From: an uncultured Clostridia bacterium
GTDB lineage: Bacteria > Bacillota > Clostridia > Christensenellales > UBA1242
Length of the DNA stretch: 11,115 nt
Direction of reading: 5' to 3'
Assembly: GCA_904397185.1 (NCBI GenBank)
Contig: CAJFOL010000119.1
Location: 1-11,115, forward strand
The stretch's first letter is position 1. Every line of letters starts with the position of its first letter. Made by a program: the position numbers and the translations under genes. Shown piece by piece: positions 6,611 through 11,115 of the stretch. Under the pieces are notes generated by a model, which was not told the origin of the DNA, did not search any database, and worked only from the letters and a program-made list of their open reading frames with translations.

Positions 6611-6994
6611 ATGAAAATATACAGTAAAGAGCATCAAAAGGCTTTGGAATTAAAAAAGAATATGGACCAGATTGAAAAGGAACATATCACTTTTCTAAAC
6701 AATGCTGAAAAAATGCTAACTAAAATGAATACTACATTAAAGAGAAATAATTTTGATAAGTTTTTCGATAATATTGAAAAAGATTTTAATAAAAAAGAAG
6801 ATGAAGCCTATGCAAAATATTACAATCACATGCACCGAACCTTGTCTATAACAAAAGACAGCCCTACTTTTCTTAATAAAAAATACAAGGACGGTTTTAC
6901 AGATGAAAAATACATAAATGATATGTTTAAGTTAAAAACTAAGCAAAAGAAGGCACAACATGAACATAAACAAGTCAAAAGAAAAACTAGATAG
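6611..6994 (+). CDS. Helical basic protein, probably coiled-coil (127 aa)
   Basis: The sequence is almost wholly helical and charged. Heptad-like spacing of Leu, Met and Ile at about residues 12-60 (ALELKKNMDQIEKEHITFL and following) suggests a coiled coil. The C-terminus is very basic (KQKKAQHEHKQVKRKTR). There is no signal peptide, membrane segment or catalytic motif. AGGAGG (6601-6606) overlaps the previous stop and lies 4 nt before the ATG. The 3' end overlaps the next gene by 35 nt. A structural or nucleic-acid-binding scaffold role with its two basic neighbours is likely but not established. The family is not recognised. Confidence 0.72.
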   Translation: MKIYSKEHQKALELKKNMDQIEKEHITFLNNAEKMLTKMNTTLKRNNFDKFFDNIEKDFNKKEDEAYAKYYNHMHRTLSITKDSPTFLNKKYKDGFTDEKYINDMFKLKTKQKKAQHEHKQVKRKTR

Positions 6995-7430
6995 AAAAAT
7001 TAACAAACAAAGGAATGCCTTGCCTATTGGTCAAACCTTAGAAACAGCAGATAAATATTTAAAATTTGATAATAAAAAATCAAAAAAGTTAAAATCGACA
7101 AGACCAGTAATTATTGCTGACAAAATAGTTAATCAAAACGGTGATGAAGAATATGCTGTCATTCCAGGGTCAACCAAAAATAATAAAAATACAACATTTT
7201 ATGGCAAAAATGGAATTAAATATTATAGGCATATACTAGAAGTTAAAGATAATGAAGACCAACCAATAAAGCAGGGTGAGAAGTTTAAAAAGACTATCAG
7301 GTCAACACGACTTCCTAAAGCGGATGTAGAAAAAATGATGGATAAAATTCTAAATCATACAAAGCAATCATCAGAGAATAGAAAAAAATATAAAGAGTTT
7401 AAAAATAGATATAAAAAAAGTAAGAGTTAA
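6960..7430 (+). CDS. Basic protein of unknown family (156 aa)
   Basis: A Lys-rich N-terminal third (residues 1-45) and a Lys-rich tail (about 130-156) flank a central more ordered region. The centre contains RPVIIADKIV, DEEYAVIPGST and GKNGIKYYRHILEV, which reads as a small beta-rich domain. No known motif or membrane segment is present. AGAAGG lies upstream of the ATG, and translation is probably coupled to the overlapping 6611 gene. The stop codon falls in the loop of the minus-strand terminator hairpin, so this gene and the antisense RNA share a 3' end. DNA or RNA binding in a particle or nucleoid-like complex is inferred from charge and position. Confidence 0.72.
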   Translation: MNINKSKEKLDRKINKQRNALPIGQTLETADKYLKFDNKKSKKLKSTRPVIIADKIVNQNGDEEYAVIPGSTKNNKNTTFYGKNGIKYYRHILEVKDNEDQPIKQGEKFKKTIRSTRLPKADVEKMMDKILNHTKQSSENRKKYKEFKNRYKKSKS

Positions 7431-7443
7431 AAAACTCTTACTT
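7411..7443 (-). terminator. Intrinsic terminator of the minus-strand RNA
   Basis: AAGTAAGAGTT (7418-7428) and AACTCTTACTT (7433-7443) form a perfect 11-bp stem with a 4-base loop. Read on the minus strand the stem is followed by CTTTTTTTAT, a good U-tract. On the plus strand it is followed by AAGG, so it is a poor terminator for the plus-strand gene ending at 7430. Its orientation is the main evidence for a minus-strand transcript here. Confidence 0.85.
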
Positions 7444-7624
7444 AAGGTGTGTAAGTTACCACCAGGTCTTACATGCTGATAAAGATTCGCCACTTTACCC
7501 AATGTCAAAATTGACAGGCATATATAGCATAACAAGGATACCTATATATCTGCTTAGATCAGCAAACAAGTTGCTTATGATAATCATGACGACCAAGAAA
7601 ACCTTGCCTTGTATCTATGACTAC
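7413..7624 (-). ncRNA. Structured minus-strand small RNA (~210 nt), unknown family
   Basis: The unit is bounded by a consensus minus-strand promoter (7631-7658) and a U-tract terminator (7411-7443), with no credible ORF between. Local hairpins are clear. TGTAAG/CTTACA (7450-7473) has an inner ACC/GGT stem. TGTCA/TGACA (7503-7516) has a 4-nt loop. A 10-bp stem of GCATATATAG type (7518-7553) carries a 2-nt bulge, and AGCAA/TTGCT lies near 7561-7576. The 5' part (ATACAAGG) can also pair with CCTTGT near 7531-7537, suggesting a pseudoknot or switch. It does not look like tmRNA, RNase P, 6S or SRP RNA by eye. It lies between the basic-protein genes and the ATPase gene. Roles to consider are regulation of the element, or a packaging-type RNA; both are inference. 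The exact 5' end is estimated from the promoter. Confidence 0.7.
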
Positions 7625-7630
7625 ATCTAT

Positions 7631-7658
7631 ATTATATCACAAAAATAAAAAAATGCAA
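7631..7658 (-). promoter_or_regulatory. Sigma-A-type promoter, minus strand
   Basis: On the minus strand, TTGCAT (7658-7653) and a perfect TATAAT (7636-7631) are separated by 16 nt. The start is predicted near 7624. It drives the orphan small RNA and points away from the ATPase gene at 7709, so that gene must use another promoter or read-through. Confidence 0.78.
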
Positions 7659-7708
7659 CAGTATTTTACAATAATTTATAAATTTTAATTAAATAATGAG
7701 GACAAGCC

Positions 7709-8707
7709 ATGTTTGAAAAGCATGAAAAAGAGTGTATAAAATACAAAGGCAAGAAATTGCGAGTGTATGACAAAATTGAAGATATGTTTGCAGACGGACT
7801 ATTCTCTCCAACCGAGGTAGTAATCATTTGGGGGAAACGTAGGAAAGGGAAGAGTTCTCTCGCTGGTAAACTTATGTCAGAGTTCATGCGACCAAATATT
7901 GCTAAAAGAGACGTCCAGGTCTCTAAACAAATTTGTAGCAAATTAAATGAAGCAGGCTATTCTATACGACCACCAAATGACCACACAGTGTTTTGTGATA
8001 CATATTTTGAAACAAAAGGCTTTATGAGACAGCGAAATTCGGCATACAAATTTAATGGTATAGGTTTTGGACTGCCAAACGATATTCATACAACTACATT
8101 GTTATGCCCTTGCGGTAGATATTTTCTTGATGAAACTCAAGACCTATTTGATTCTCATTTGGGAGCCTTGCCAACCTTCATAACCAAAGCAATAGAACTC
8201 TCAGGGCAATACAAACTATTTTTGTGTTTTATCGCTCAAAGACCAAAAAGACTACACATTGATATAAGAGACCTCGCAATATTTATTGAAGTTGTTGAAA
8301 TTCATAACGAGTATAACAAATACAACACACTCCTTGCGACTTATTGGATATGCAACATAATATATGATAATGCGATACTTGAGACATATTTATCCAATCG
8401 AAATCCAAACTTGGTTGATAAAACAGTGGTGTTTAAATATCGTGGCAACATATTTAACTGCTATGATTCAGACTACTTTATTCCAATGTTTGTACGAGGG
8501 AAAGAAAATGAGGGCTTAGTACTTGAGAAAACTACAAGGACACAGTATTCAGCCGATTATTTCGAAAAATACTTTAAATCGAGGGTGATTGATATACCTG
8601 AGACATTTAGAGGCAAGAAACCTAAACAATCCAAAGAAGATAAAGCAAAAAAAGAAAAATTAAAGAAAGAGGAGGGTGAAAATGGAAACAGAGAAGAATT
8701 TTCGTAA
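7709..8707 (+). CDS. P-loop ATPase with Zot/FtsK-like packaging or assembly motor motifs (332 aa)
   Basis: Walker A is G42-x4-GKSS (47-50) after the strand VVIIW. Walker B is YFLDE (138-142), continued as DETQDLFDS. IAQRPKRLHIDIRDLA (175-190) follows, with a conserved-looking Gln177 and Arg187 after Walker B. DE-x-Q-x2-F followed by QRP and IRDL is the pattern of Zot/pI proteins of filamentous phages and of HerA/FtsK-type viral packaging ATPases. Cys-Pro-Cys (133-135) just before Walker B is unusual. CYDSDYF near residue 250 also recalls Zot proteins. The C-terminus is a Lys/Glu-rich disordered tail. No transmembrane helix is seen, unlike classical pI/Zot, so a soluble packaging motor fits better. 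GAGG is 7 nt upstream. It overlaps the next gene by 26 nt. Role inferred: energising DNA packaging, extrusion or transfer. Confidence 0.7.
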   Translation: MFEKHEKECIKYKGKKLRVYDKIEDMFADGLFSPTEVVIIWGKRRKGKSSLAGKLMSEFMRPNIAKRDVQVSKQICSKLNEAGYSIRPPNDHTVFCDTYFETKGFMRQRNSAYKFNGIGFGLPNDIHTTTLLCPCGRYFLDETQDLFDSHLGALPTFITKAIELSGQYKLFLCFIAQRPKRLHIDIRDLAIFIEVVEIHNEYNKYNTLLATYWICNIIYDNAILETYLSNRNPNLVDKTVVFKYRGNIFNCYDSDYFIPMFVRGKENEGLVLEKTTRTQYSADYFEKYFKSRVIDIPETFRGKKPKQSKEDKAKKEKLKKEEGENGNREEFS

Positions 8708-9158
8708 ATATGAGGAACTTCGAACTGTGGAAGACTATTTGAACGAATATGCAAATATTTCAGAAATAGCATCCAACTTTAGTGGTGCAGATCAGGATGT
8801 AATCAAATGTTTTGATGAAATCTTGTTAACACTGACTAAAGGGTTAAAAAAGAAGTACAAGTATATTAACTCAATATCAAAAAAATGGAGCCGTAAACAA
8901 GGGGTACTTTCTAGGCTTAGAGACTACTTGGCTGAGAAACAAGAGAATAAGTTACTTAAGAAACAACTTGAGAACGAACGTATCCAGGCGAAGATAAAAG
9001 AGTTGATGGGCCAGTCAAAGAGACCTACCGAAGACGAAGATGATTGCAAACAAGATATCTCTTCACAGAGTAGCGGAGCGGAAGTGCTAAGCGAAGTGAA
9101 GCACAATTCTACCGAAGTTATTACTGAAGGGAAAGAACCTGCTGTACTTGATTTTTAG
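8682..9158 (+). CDS. Coiled-coil protein encoded with the ATPase (158 aa)
   Basis: A helical charged N-terminal region precedes a basic stretch (LKKKYKYINSISKKWSRKQG, about 55-75). A likely coiled coil follows at about 80-112 (LRDYLAEKQENKLLKKQLEN). The C-terminal 45 residues are acidic and Ser-rich, probably disordered. No family is recognised. The ATG at 8682 has GGAGG (8671-8675) 6 nt before it; the GTG at 8676 is too close to that site. Overlap with the ATPase gene implies coupled synthesis and perhaps a complex. The last codons lie inside a 129-bp palindrome, so the final residues are constrained by, or were changed by, that structure. Confidence 0.72.
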   Translation: METEKNFRKYEELRTVEDYLNEYANISEIASNFSGADQDVIKCFDEILLTLTKGLKKKYKYINSISKKWSRKQGVLSRLRDYLAEKQENKLLKKQLENERIQAKIKELMGQSKRPTEDEDDCKQDISSQSSGAEVLSEVKHNSTEVITEGKEPAVLDF

Positions 9159-9264
9159 AATTATCAAAAAATTATGCAAGCAAATGGCAAAGCAACACGT
9201 CGAAAGCAAAGCGGACGTTTGCGACATTTGCAAATAATTTGATAATTCTAAAATACAGCAGGTT
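9136..9264. repeat. 129-bp imperfect palindrome (giant hairpin)
   Basis: The outer arms match as AACCTGCTGTA (9136-9146) with TACAGCAGGTT (9254-9264). After a 6-base insertion on the left arm, TTTTAGAATTATCAAA matches its inverse at 9238-9253. GCAAATG (9180-9186) matches CATTTGC (9225-9231). The core GCAA-C-ACGTC (9192-9201) pairs with GACGTTTGC. The structure takes in the last codons and stop of the 8682 gene. Possible roles are a terminator, a single-strand origin or packaging hairpin, or a non-autonomous palindromic repeat (MITE-like). No target duplication was obvious. The structure is certain; the role is inference. Confidence 0.82.
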
Positions 9265-9296
9265 GTGAGGTACACCAATTTGAAATAAGTCCTATA

Positions 9297-9335
9297 ACAA
9301 AATGCGTCAGCATTTTGTGTTTGCATTTTCGCAAA
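9297..9335. promoter_or_regulatory. Two consecutive short hairpins
   Basis: ACAAAATGC (9297-9305) and GCATTTTGT (9310-9318) form a perfect 9-bp stem with a GTCA tetraloop. It is followed directly by TTTGC (9320-9324) with GCAAA (9331-9335). No clear U-tract follows, so they look more like protein-binding or single-strand-origin elements than terminators. They also share the AAAATGC/GCATTTT word with the region after the HTH gene. Confidence 0.55.
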
Positions 9336-9341
9336 TATCAC

Positions 9342-9380
9342 TTTTTTCAAAAATTTTTCAAAAATTTTTCAATTTTTTAA
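9342..9380. repeat. Phased A-tract tandem repeat, probably bent DNA
   Basis: The unit TTTTTCAAAAA recurs with C at 9348, 9359 and 9370, an exact 11-bp period close to the helical repeat. A-tracts in phase are known to curve DNA. It lies 20 bp before the small HTH gene and beside the hairpin cluster, a setting seen at origins and strongly regulated promoters. Confidence 0.6.
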
Positions 9381-9400
9381 AAATTGGAGGGAAAATTCTA

Positions 9401-9583
9401 ATGGAAAAGTCACCGAAAGAGATGCTAGTAGAGATACTGAATTATGGGAAGTTTAATCAACAGGAACTTGCCAAAAAGATAGGAGTATCTCCAGCACAGA
9501 TTACGCGATGGTTAGGTTCAGCAGAACCGAGGCTGATACATTTTAGAAAAATCGAGAAAATTTACAATGAAATAGCCGTCTAG
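9401..9583 (+). CDS. Small Cro/C1-type HTH regulator (60 aa)
   Basis: The 60-aa protein is essentially one helix-turn-helix domain. FNQQELAKKIGVSPAQITRW (about residues 18-37) gives the two core helices, and RLIHFRKIEKIY forms the last helix. It resembles Cro/C1/XRE repressors of phages and plasmids, without an extra dimerisation or protease domain. GGAGGG (9387-9392) lies 8 nt before the ATG; an in-frame extension from 9302 would run through A-tract and hairpin DNA and is rejected. Likely substrates are the palindromes on both sides (9297-9335 and 9613-9661). Role inferred: copy number, lysis-lysogeny-like or transfer control of the element. Confidence 0.8.
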   Translation: MEKSPKEMLVEILNYGKFNQQELAKKIGVSPAQITRWLGSAEPRLIHFRKIEKIYNEIAV

Positions 9584-9612
9584 AATGCGGTGAAATCGAT
9601 TTTTGAAAATAT

Positions 9613-9661
9613 TTTTTGCAAAAATTTCGGCAAAAATGCAATTTTTAATCATTAAAATTGC
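9613..9661. promoter_or_regulatory. Operator-like palindromes before the methyltransferase gene
   Basis: TTTTTGCAAAAA (9613-9624) is a perfect 12-bp palindrome. GCAAAAAT occurs twice, 12 bp apart (9618-9625 and 9630-9637). GCAATTTTTAAT (9638-9649) is an almost perfect inverse of ATTAAAATTGC (9651-9661). The cluster fits binding sites of the adjacent HTH protein; the last inverted repeat could also end its transcript. Confidence 0.45.
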
Positions 9662-9688
9662 TTAGCATTTATTATAGGAGTGATATAT

Positions 9689-10276
9689 ATGTGTAAAATT
9701 TTGGTTTTATTTGAAACATCTGGAGCAGTAAGCATTCCATTTCGTGAGGCTGGTTTTGATGTGACTACTATAGACATTTTACCACATAATGTAAATAACA
9801 AGCATCATATTCAGTATGATATTAGAGATATAGATAATTTACATTTAAATTATTCCGAGTATTCTTTTTTAATGGCTTTTCCACCTTGTACGTACTTTTC
9901 AAAAGCAGGGTTGCATTATTTAAACACACAGCCAGGTCGAAAAGATTTGCAATTACGTGATTTAGATATGATAAAAAAATTATGGAAATTACCGATAAAG
10001 AAAAAATGCTTTGAAAATCCAGCAGGGAGTGCTTTAAATAAACTTTGGCAAAAACATAGTTGTCGTATCGATTATTGTGAATATGCAGATTTTAAAAAAT
10101 TAACGGATTTATGGCTTGAAGGTTTGCCTCCGCTTTTGCCAACTCAGTGTAACTATAAGCATTATGGTGAATTCATATCAAAAATGAGTTATGGGGACTA
10201 CAGGCGGTGTATCACTCCAATTGAAGTCGGTTATGCGATGGTAAACCAGTGGGGAAATATAATAAAGGAGGTATAA
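9689..10276 (+). CDS. Short DNA (cytosine-5) methyltransferase-like protein (195 aa)
   Basis: The N-terminal strand and loop KILVLFETSGAVSIPFREAG and TIDIL (Asp29) fit the SAM-binding motif I and the acidic end of motif II. FPPCTYFSKAG carries the PPC motif with Cys67 as the expected nucleophile. FENP (108-111) stands where C5 methylases have ENV. LWLEGLPPLLPT and a final MVNQWG match the short phage family of methyltransferase-like proteins of about 200 aa, which lack a large target recognition domain. No restriction partner is visible, so it is an orphan. Its activity on DNA, or on a nucleotide, is not settled by sequence alone. AGGAG (9676-9680) is 8 nt before this ATG; the GTG at 9680 overlaps that site and is unlikely. 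It may protect or mark element DNA. Confidence 0.75.
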   Translation: MCKILVLFETSGAVSIPFREAGFDVTTIDILPHNVNNKHHIQYDIRDIDNLHLNYSEYSFLMAFPPCTYFSKAGLHYLNTQPGRKDLQLRDLDMIKKLWKLPIKKKCFENPAGSALNKLWQKHSCRIDYCEYADFKKLTDLWLEGLPPLLPTQCNYKHYGEFISKMSYGDYRRCITPIEVGYAMVNQWGNIIKEV

Positions 10277-10277
10277 A

Positions 10278-10544
10278 GTGGGACTTTCAGTATTTAATCA
10301 AGTAGATAAGAGAAAATATTTTAGTATATCATCAATAGACAAAGAAATATTGCATGAAAAGGGCATAACAATGCCAATTTCAGACTTTAAACAAATTGTC
10401 AAGAGATCACCACCACATATGCAAATTACCACAGGCTCAGATATTATGCCAGGGCGAAGTCGCATGACAAAAATATATTGTTATGATGATTTTAAATATT
10501 TAGCAAATTCAAATTTAAAAGGGGGTGATAGCAAAGTAAGTTAG
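10278..10544 (+). CDS. Hypothetical 88-aa protein
   Basis: The GTG start lies 1 nt after the methyltransferase stop. AAAGGAGG (10264-10271) is 6 nt upstream, so translation from GTG is well supported. The product is soluble, slightly basic and has no Cys pairs, membrane segment or known domain. FSISSIDKEILHEKGITMP and ISDFKQIVKRSPP read as two helical segments, followed by a Gly/Pro-containing turn and IYCYDDFKYL. A small DNA-binding or methylase-accessory protein is possible but unsupported. The gene is the last in the plus-strand row and is followed by a terminator. Confidence 0.65.
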   Translation: MGLSVFNQVDKRKYFSISSIDKEILHEKGITMPISDFKQIVKRSPPHMQITTGSDIMPGRSRMTKIYCYDDFKYLANSNLKGGDSKVS

Positions 10545-10579
10545 TATAATTTTGACATAAATTCCCTCTTTTAATATTA

Positions 10580-10615
10580 AAAAAAAGGTGTATGCTATAT
10601 GCTATGCCTTTTTTT
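10580..10615. terminator. Bidirectional intrinsic terminator
   Basis: AAAAAAAGG (10580-10588) pairs with CCTTTTTTT (10607-10615), and the stem continues through TGTA with TATG (two G-U pairs). It ends the plus-strand genes 9689-10544 and has a T-run on each strand. Confidence 0.8.
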
Positions 10616-10858
10616 GTGTCCAAAAATAATAGAAGATATTTTCCAGAGGTATAGAAGAAAATTTCTACCACTAAAGAAAGTAACAAAGAAATTATCCTTA
10701 TAATATTACTATAATATATATTATACCTAAAGAGATAAATATATATTATTTAAATATCATAGTTTACATAAGATAATGTTTGAAAAATGCGGATGAATTA
10801 AAAGTAAGAGTTTAAGTGTATCTTTCTAGTCATGTTATACTTAAAAACAAAACATAAA
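10616..10858. other. Gene-poor AT-rich flank
   Basis: No credible coding region is visible on either strand. ATAATATATATTAT (10711-10724) is a perfect palindrome in an AT-only stretch. ATTATCCTTATAAT at 10691-10704 recurs exactly at 11011-11024 beside the tRNA. The stretch looks like the boundary between the accessory genes and the tRNA locus. Confidence 0.5.
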
Positions 10859-10876
10859 AGGCGACAAATGTCGCCT
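10859..10876 (-). terminator. Minus-strand terminator downstream of tRNA-Tyr
   Basis: AGGCGAC (10859-10865) and GTCGCCT (10870-10876) form a 7-bp GC-rich stem with a 4-base loop. On the minus strand it is followed by TTTATGTTTTG. On the plus strand no U-tract follows. It could end both the tRNA transcript and the short transcript starting near 10933. Confidence 0.75.
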
Positions 10877-10921
10877 GGCTTGAGAAAGAAAGATATAAAG
10901 ACCTAATGATTCGCAAAATTT

Positions 10922-10982
10922 AAAGTTCGTCAAAATTCATGTATAGTTTCGAGAAAAAAGTTCGTCAAAAAAGTTCGTCAAA
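10922..10982. repeat. Three AAAGTTCGTCAAA direct repeats
   Basis: AAAGTTCGTCAAA occurs at 10922-10934, 10957-10969 and 10970-10982, spaced 35 and 13 bp. A degraded copy (AGTTTCGAGAAAA) starts at 10946. The middle copy contains the -35 box of a minus-strand promoter and the first covers its expected start, so the repeats look like operators. Integrase-arm or iteron sites are alternatives. Confidence 0.75.
10940..10968 (-). promoter_or_regulatory. Sigma-A-type promoter on the minus strand, embedded in repeats
   Basis: On the minus strand TTGACG (10968-10963) and TATACA (10945-10940) are 17 nt apart, close to consensus. The start would be near 10933. The transcript reaches the 10859-10876 terminator after about 75-85 nt and holds no sizable ORF, so a small RNA is possible. 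Confidence 0.6.
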
Positions 10983-11010
10983 TTTAAAAAATATATATGA
11001 AATAATAACT

Positions 11011-11024
11011 ATTATCCTTATAAT
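11011..11024. repeat. 14-bp direct repeat ATTATCCTTATAAT (second copy; first at 10691)
   Basis: The same 14 bases occur at 10691-10704, 320 bp away. This copy ends 5 nt from the 3' end of tRNA-Tyr. Chance identity is possible in such AT-rich DNA, but the position beside a tRNA makes a recombination footprint worth considering. Confidence 0.4.
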
Positions 11025-11029
11025 TAAAG

Positions 11030-11114
11030 TGGTGGGCAGGGTTGGATTCGAACCAACGAAGACGTAGTCGACGGATTTACAGTCCGTTGCATTTGGCCGC
11101 TCTGCAACCTACCC
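11030..11114 (-). tRNA. tRNA-Tyr (anticodon GUA), with encoded CCA
   Basis: Read on the minus strand, a 7-bp acceptor stem (GGGTAGG with CCTGCCC, one G-U) is followed by a D-arm with conserved GCGG. The anticodon arm ACGGA-CTGTAAA-TCCGT gives anticodon GTA. A long variable arm (CGAC/GTC) marks a class II tRNA, as expected for bacterial tRNA-Tyr. The T-arm is GTTGG-TTCGAAT-CCAAC, then discriminator A and encoded CCA (11032-11030). It appears intact. tRNA 3' ends are frequent integration sites; no second copy of this 3' end is visible in the window. Confidence 0.97.
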
Positions 11115-11115
11115 A

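Noticed and set aside
7368..7374. CTGATGA core word on the minus strand (second hammerhead)
   Set aside because: No GAAA, stem II or cleavage triplet follows; it is a chance match in a coding region.
7709..8707. Definite assignment as filamentous phage pI/Zot toxin
   Set aside because: The ATPase motifs fit, but the membrane helix and C-terminal periplasmic domain of that family are absent; kept as Zot/FtsK-like.
9302..9400. N-terminal extension of the small HTH protein
   Set aside because: It translates hairpin and A-tract DNA; the ATG at 9401 has a proper GGAGGG and begins a complete HTH domain.
10492..10686. Minus-strand 64-codon ORF near the end of the operon
   Set aside because: It runs through an intrinsic terminator and has no Shine-Dalgarno.
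10922..10982. CRISPR array from the short direct repeats
   Set aside because: The repeats are 13 bp with irregular 35- and 13-bp spacing, and no cas genes are present.

Overview
The window is AT-rich (roughly two-thirds A+T) and uses strong GGAGG-type Shine-Dalgarno sites. Stops are TAA, TAG and at least one TGA, so the code is standard. The right end holds a leftward tRNA-Tyr(GUA) gene. BspA-type leucine-rich repeats and a Listeria-Bacteroides-type surface repeat suggest a low-GC, probably host-associated Firmicutes or Bacilli/Mollicutes-related bacterium. This host assignment is inference. The genes left of the tRNA look like an accessory element (virus-like or plasmid-like), not housekeeping chromosome. 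No integrase, relaxase, terminase, portal or recognisable capsid gene lies inside the window, so the element is probably cut by the left edge.

Layout. (1) 1-227: a structured leader followed by a near-perfect type I hammerhead ribozyme (152-214), whose predicted cut falls 11 nt before the Shine-Dalgarno of the first gene. (2) 228-1540: a small zinc-ribbon protein, an odd 90-codon ORF containing a strong terminator-like hairpin, and a winged-helix replication-initiator-like protein. (3) 1555-2075: four very small genes. One carries a textbook beta-clamp-binding pentapeptide (QLALF) and two are single-pass membrane peptides. (4) 2100-6276: three large membrane-anchored, outward-facing proteins of 447, 449 and 490 aa, the last a BspA-like LRR protein. 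(5) 6351-7430: three lysine-rich proteins, the first histone-like in composition. (6) 7411-7658: a separate minus-strand unit with a consensus promoter, about 210 nt of structured RNA and a terminator, and no ORF. (7) 7709-9158: a P-loop ATPase with Zot/FtsK-like packaging-motor motifs, and a coiled-coil partner. (8) 9136-9400: a 129-bp imperfect palindrome, two more hairpins and phased A-tracts, resembling an origin or packaging region. (9) 9401-10544: a small HTH regulator, a short PPC-motif DNA methyltransferase-like protein and an unknown protein, closed by a terminator. (10) 10616-11115: a gene-poor flank with direct repeats, a minus-strand promoter and terminator pair, and tRNA-Tyr.

Together the genes suggest a compact replicating element with a membrane-displayed adhesion module, DNA-condensing proteins and an ATPase that could translocate DNA. 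That is the parts list of a tailless, filamentous or membrane-vesicle type virus of a Gram-positive host, or of an unusual transfer element. The sequence does not prove particle formation. The hammerhead ribozyme and the orphan minus-strand RNA are the clearest unusual elements.
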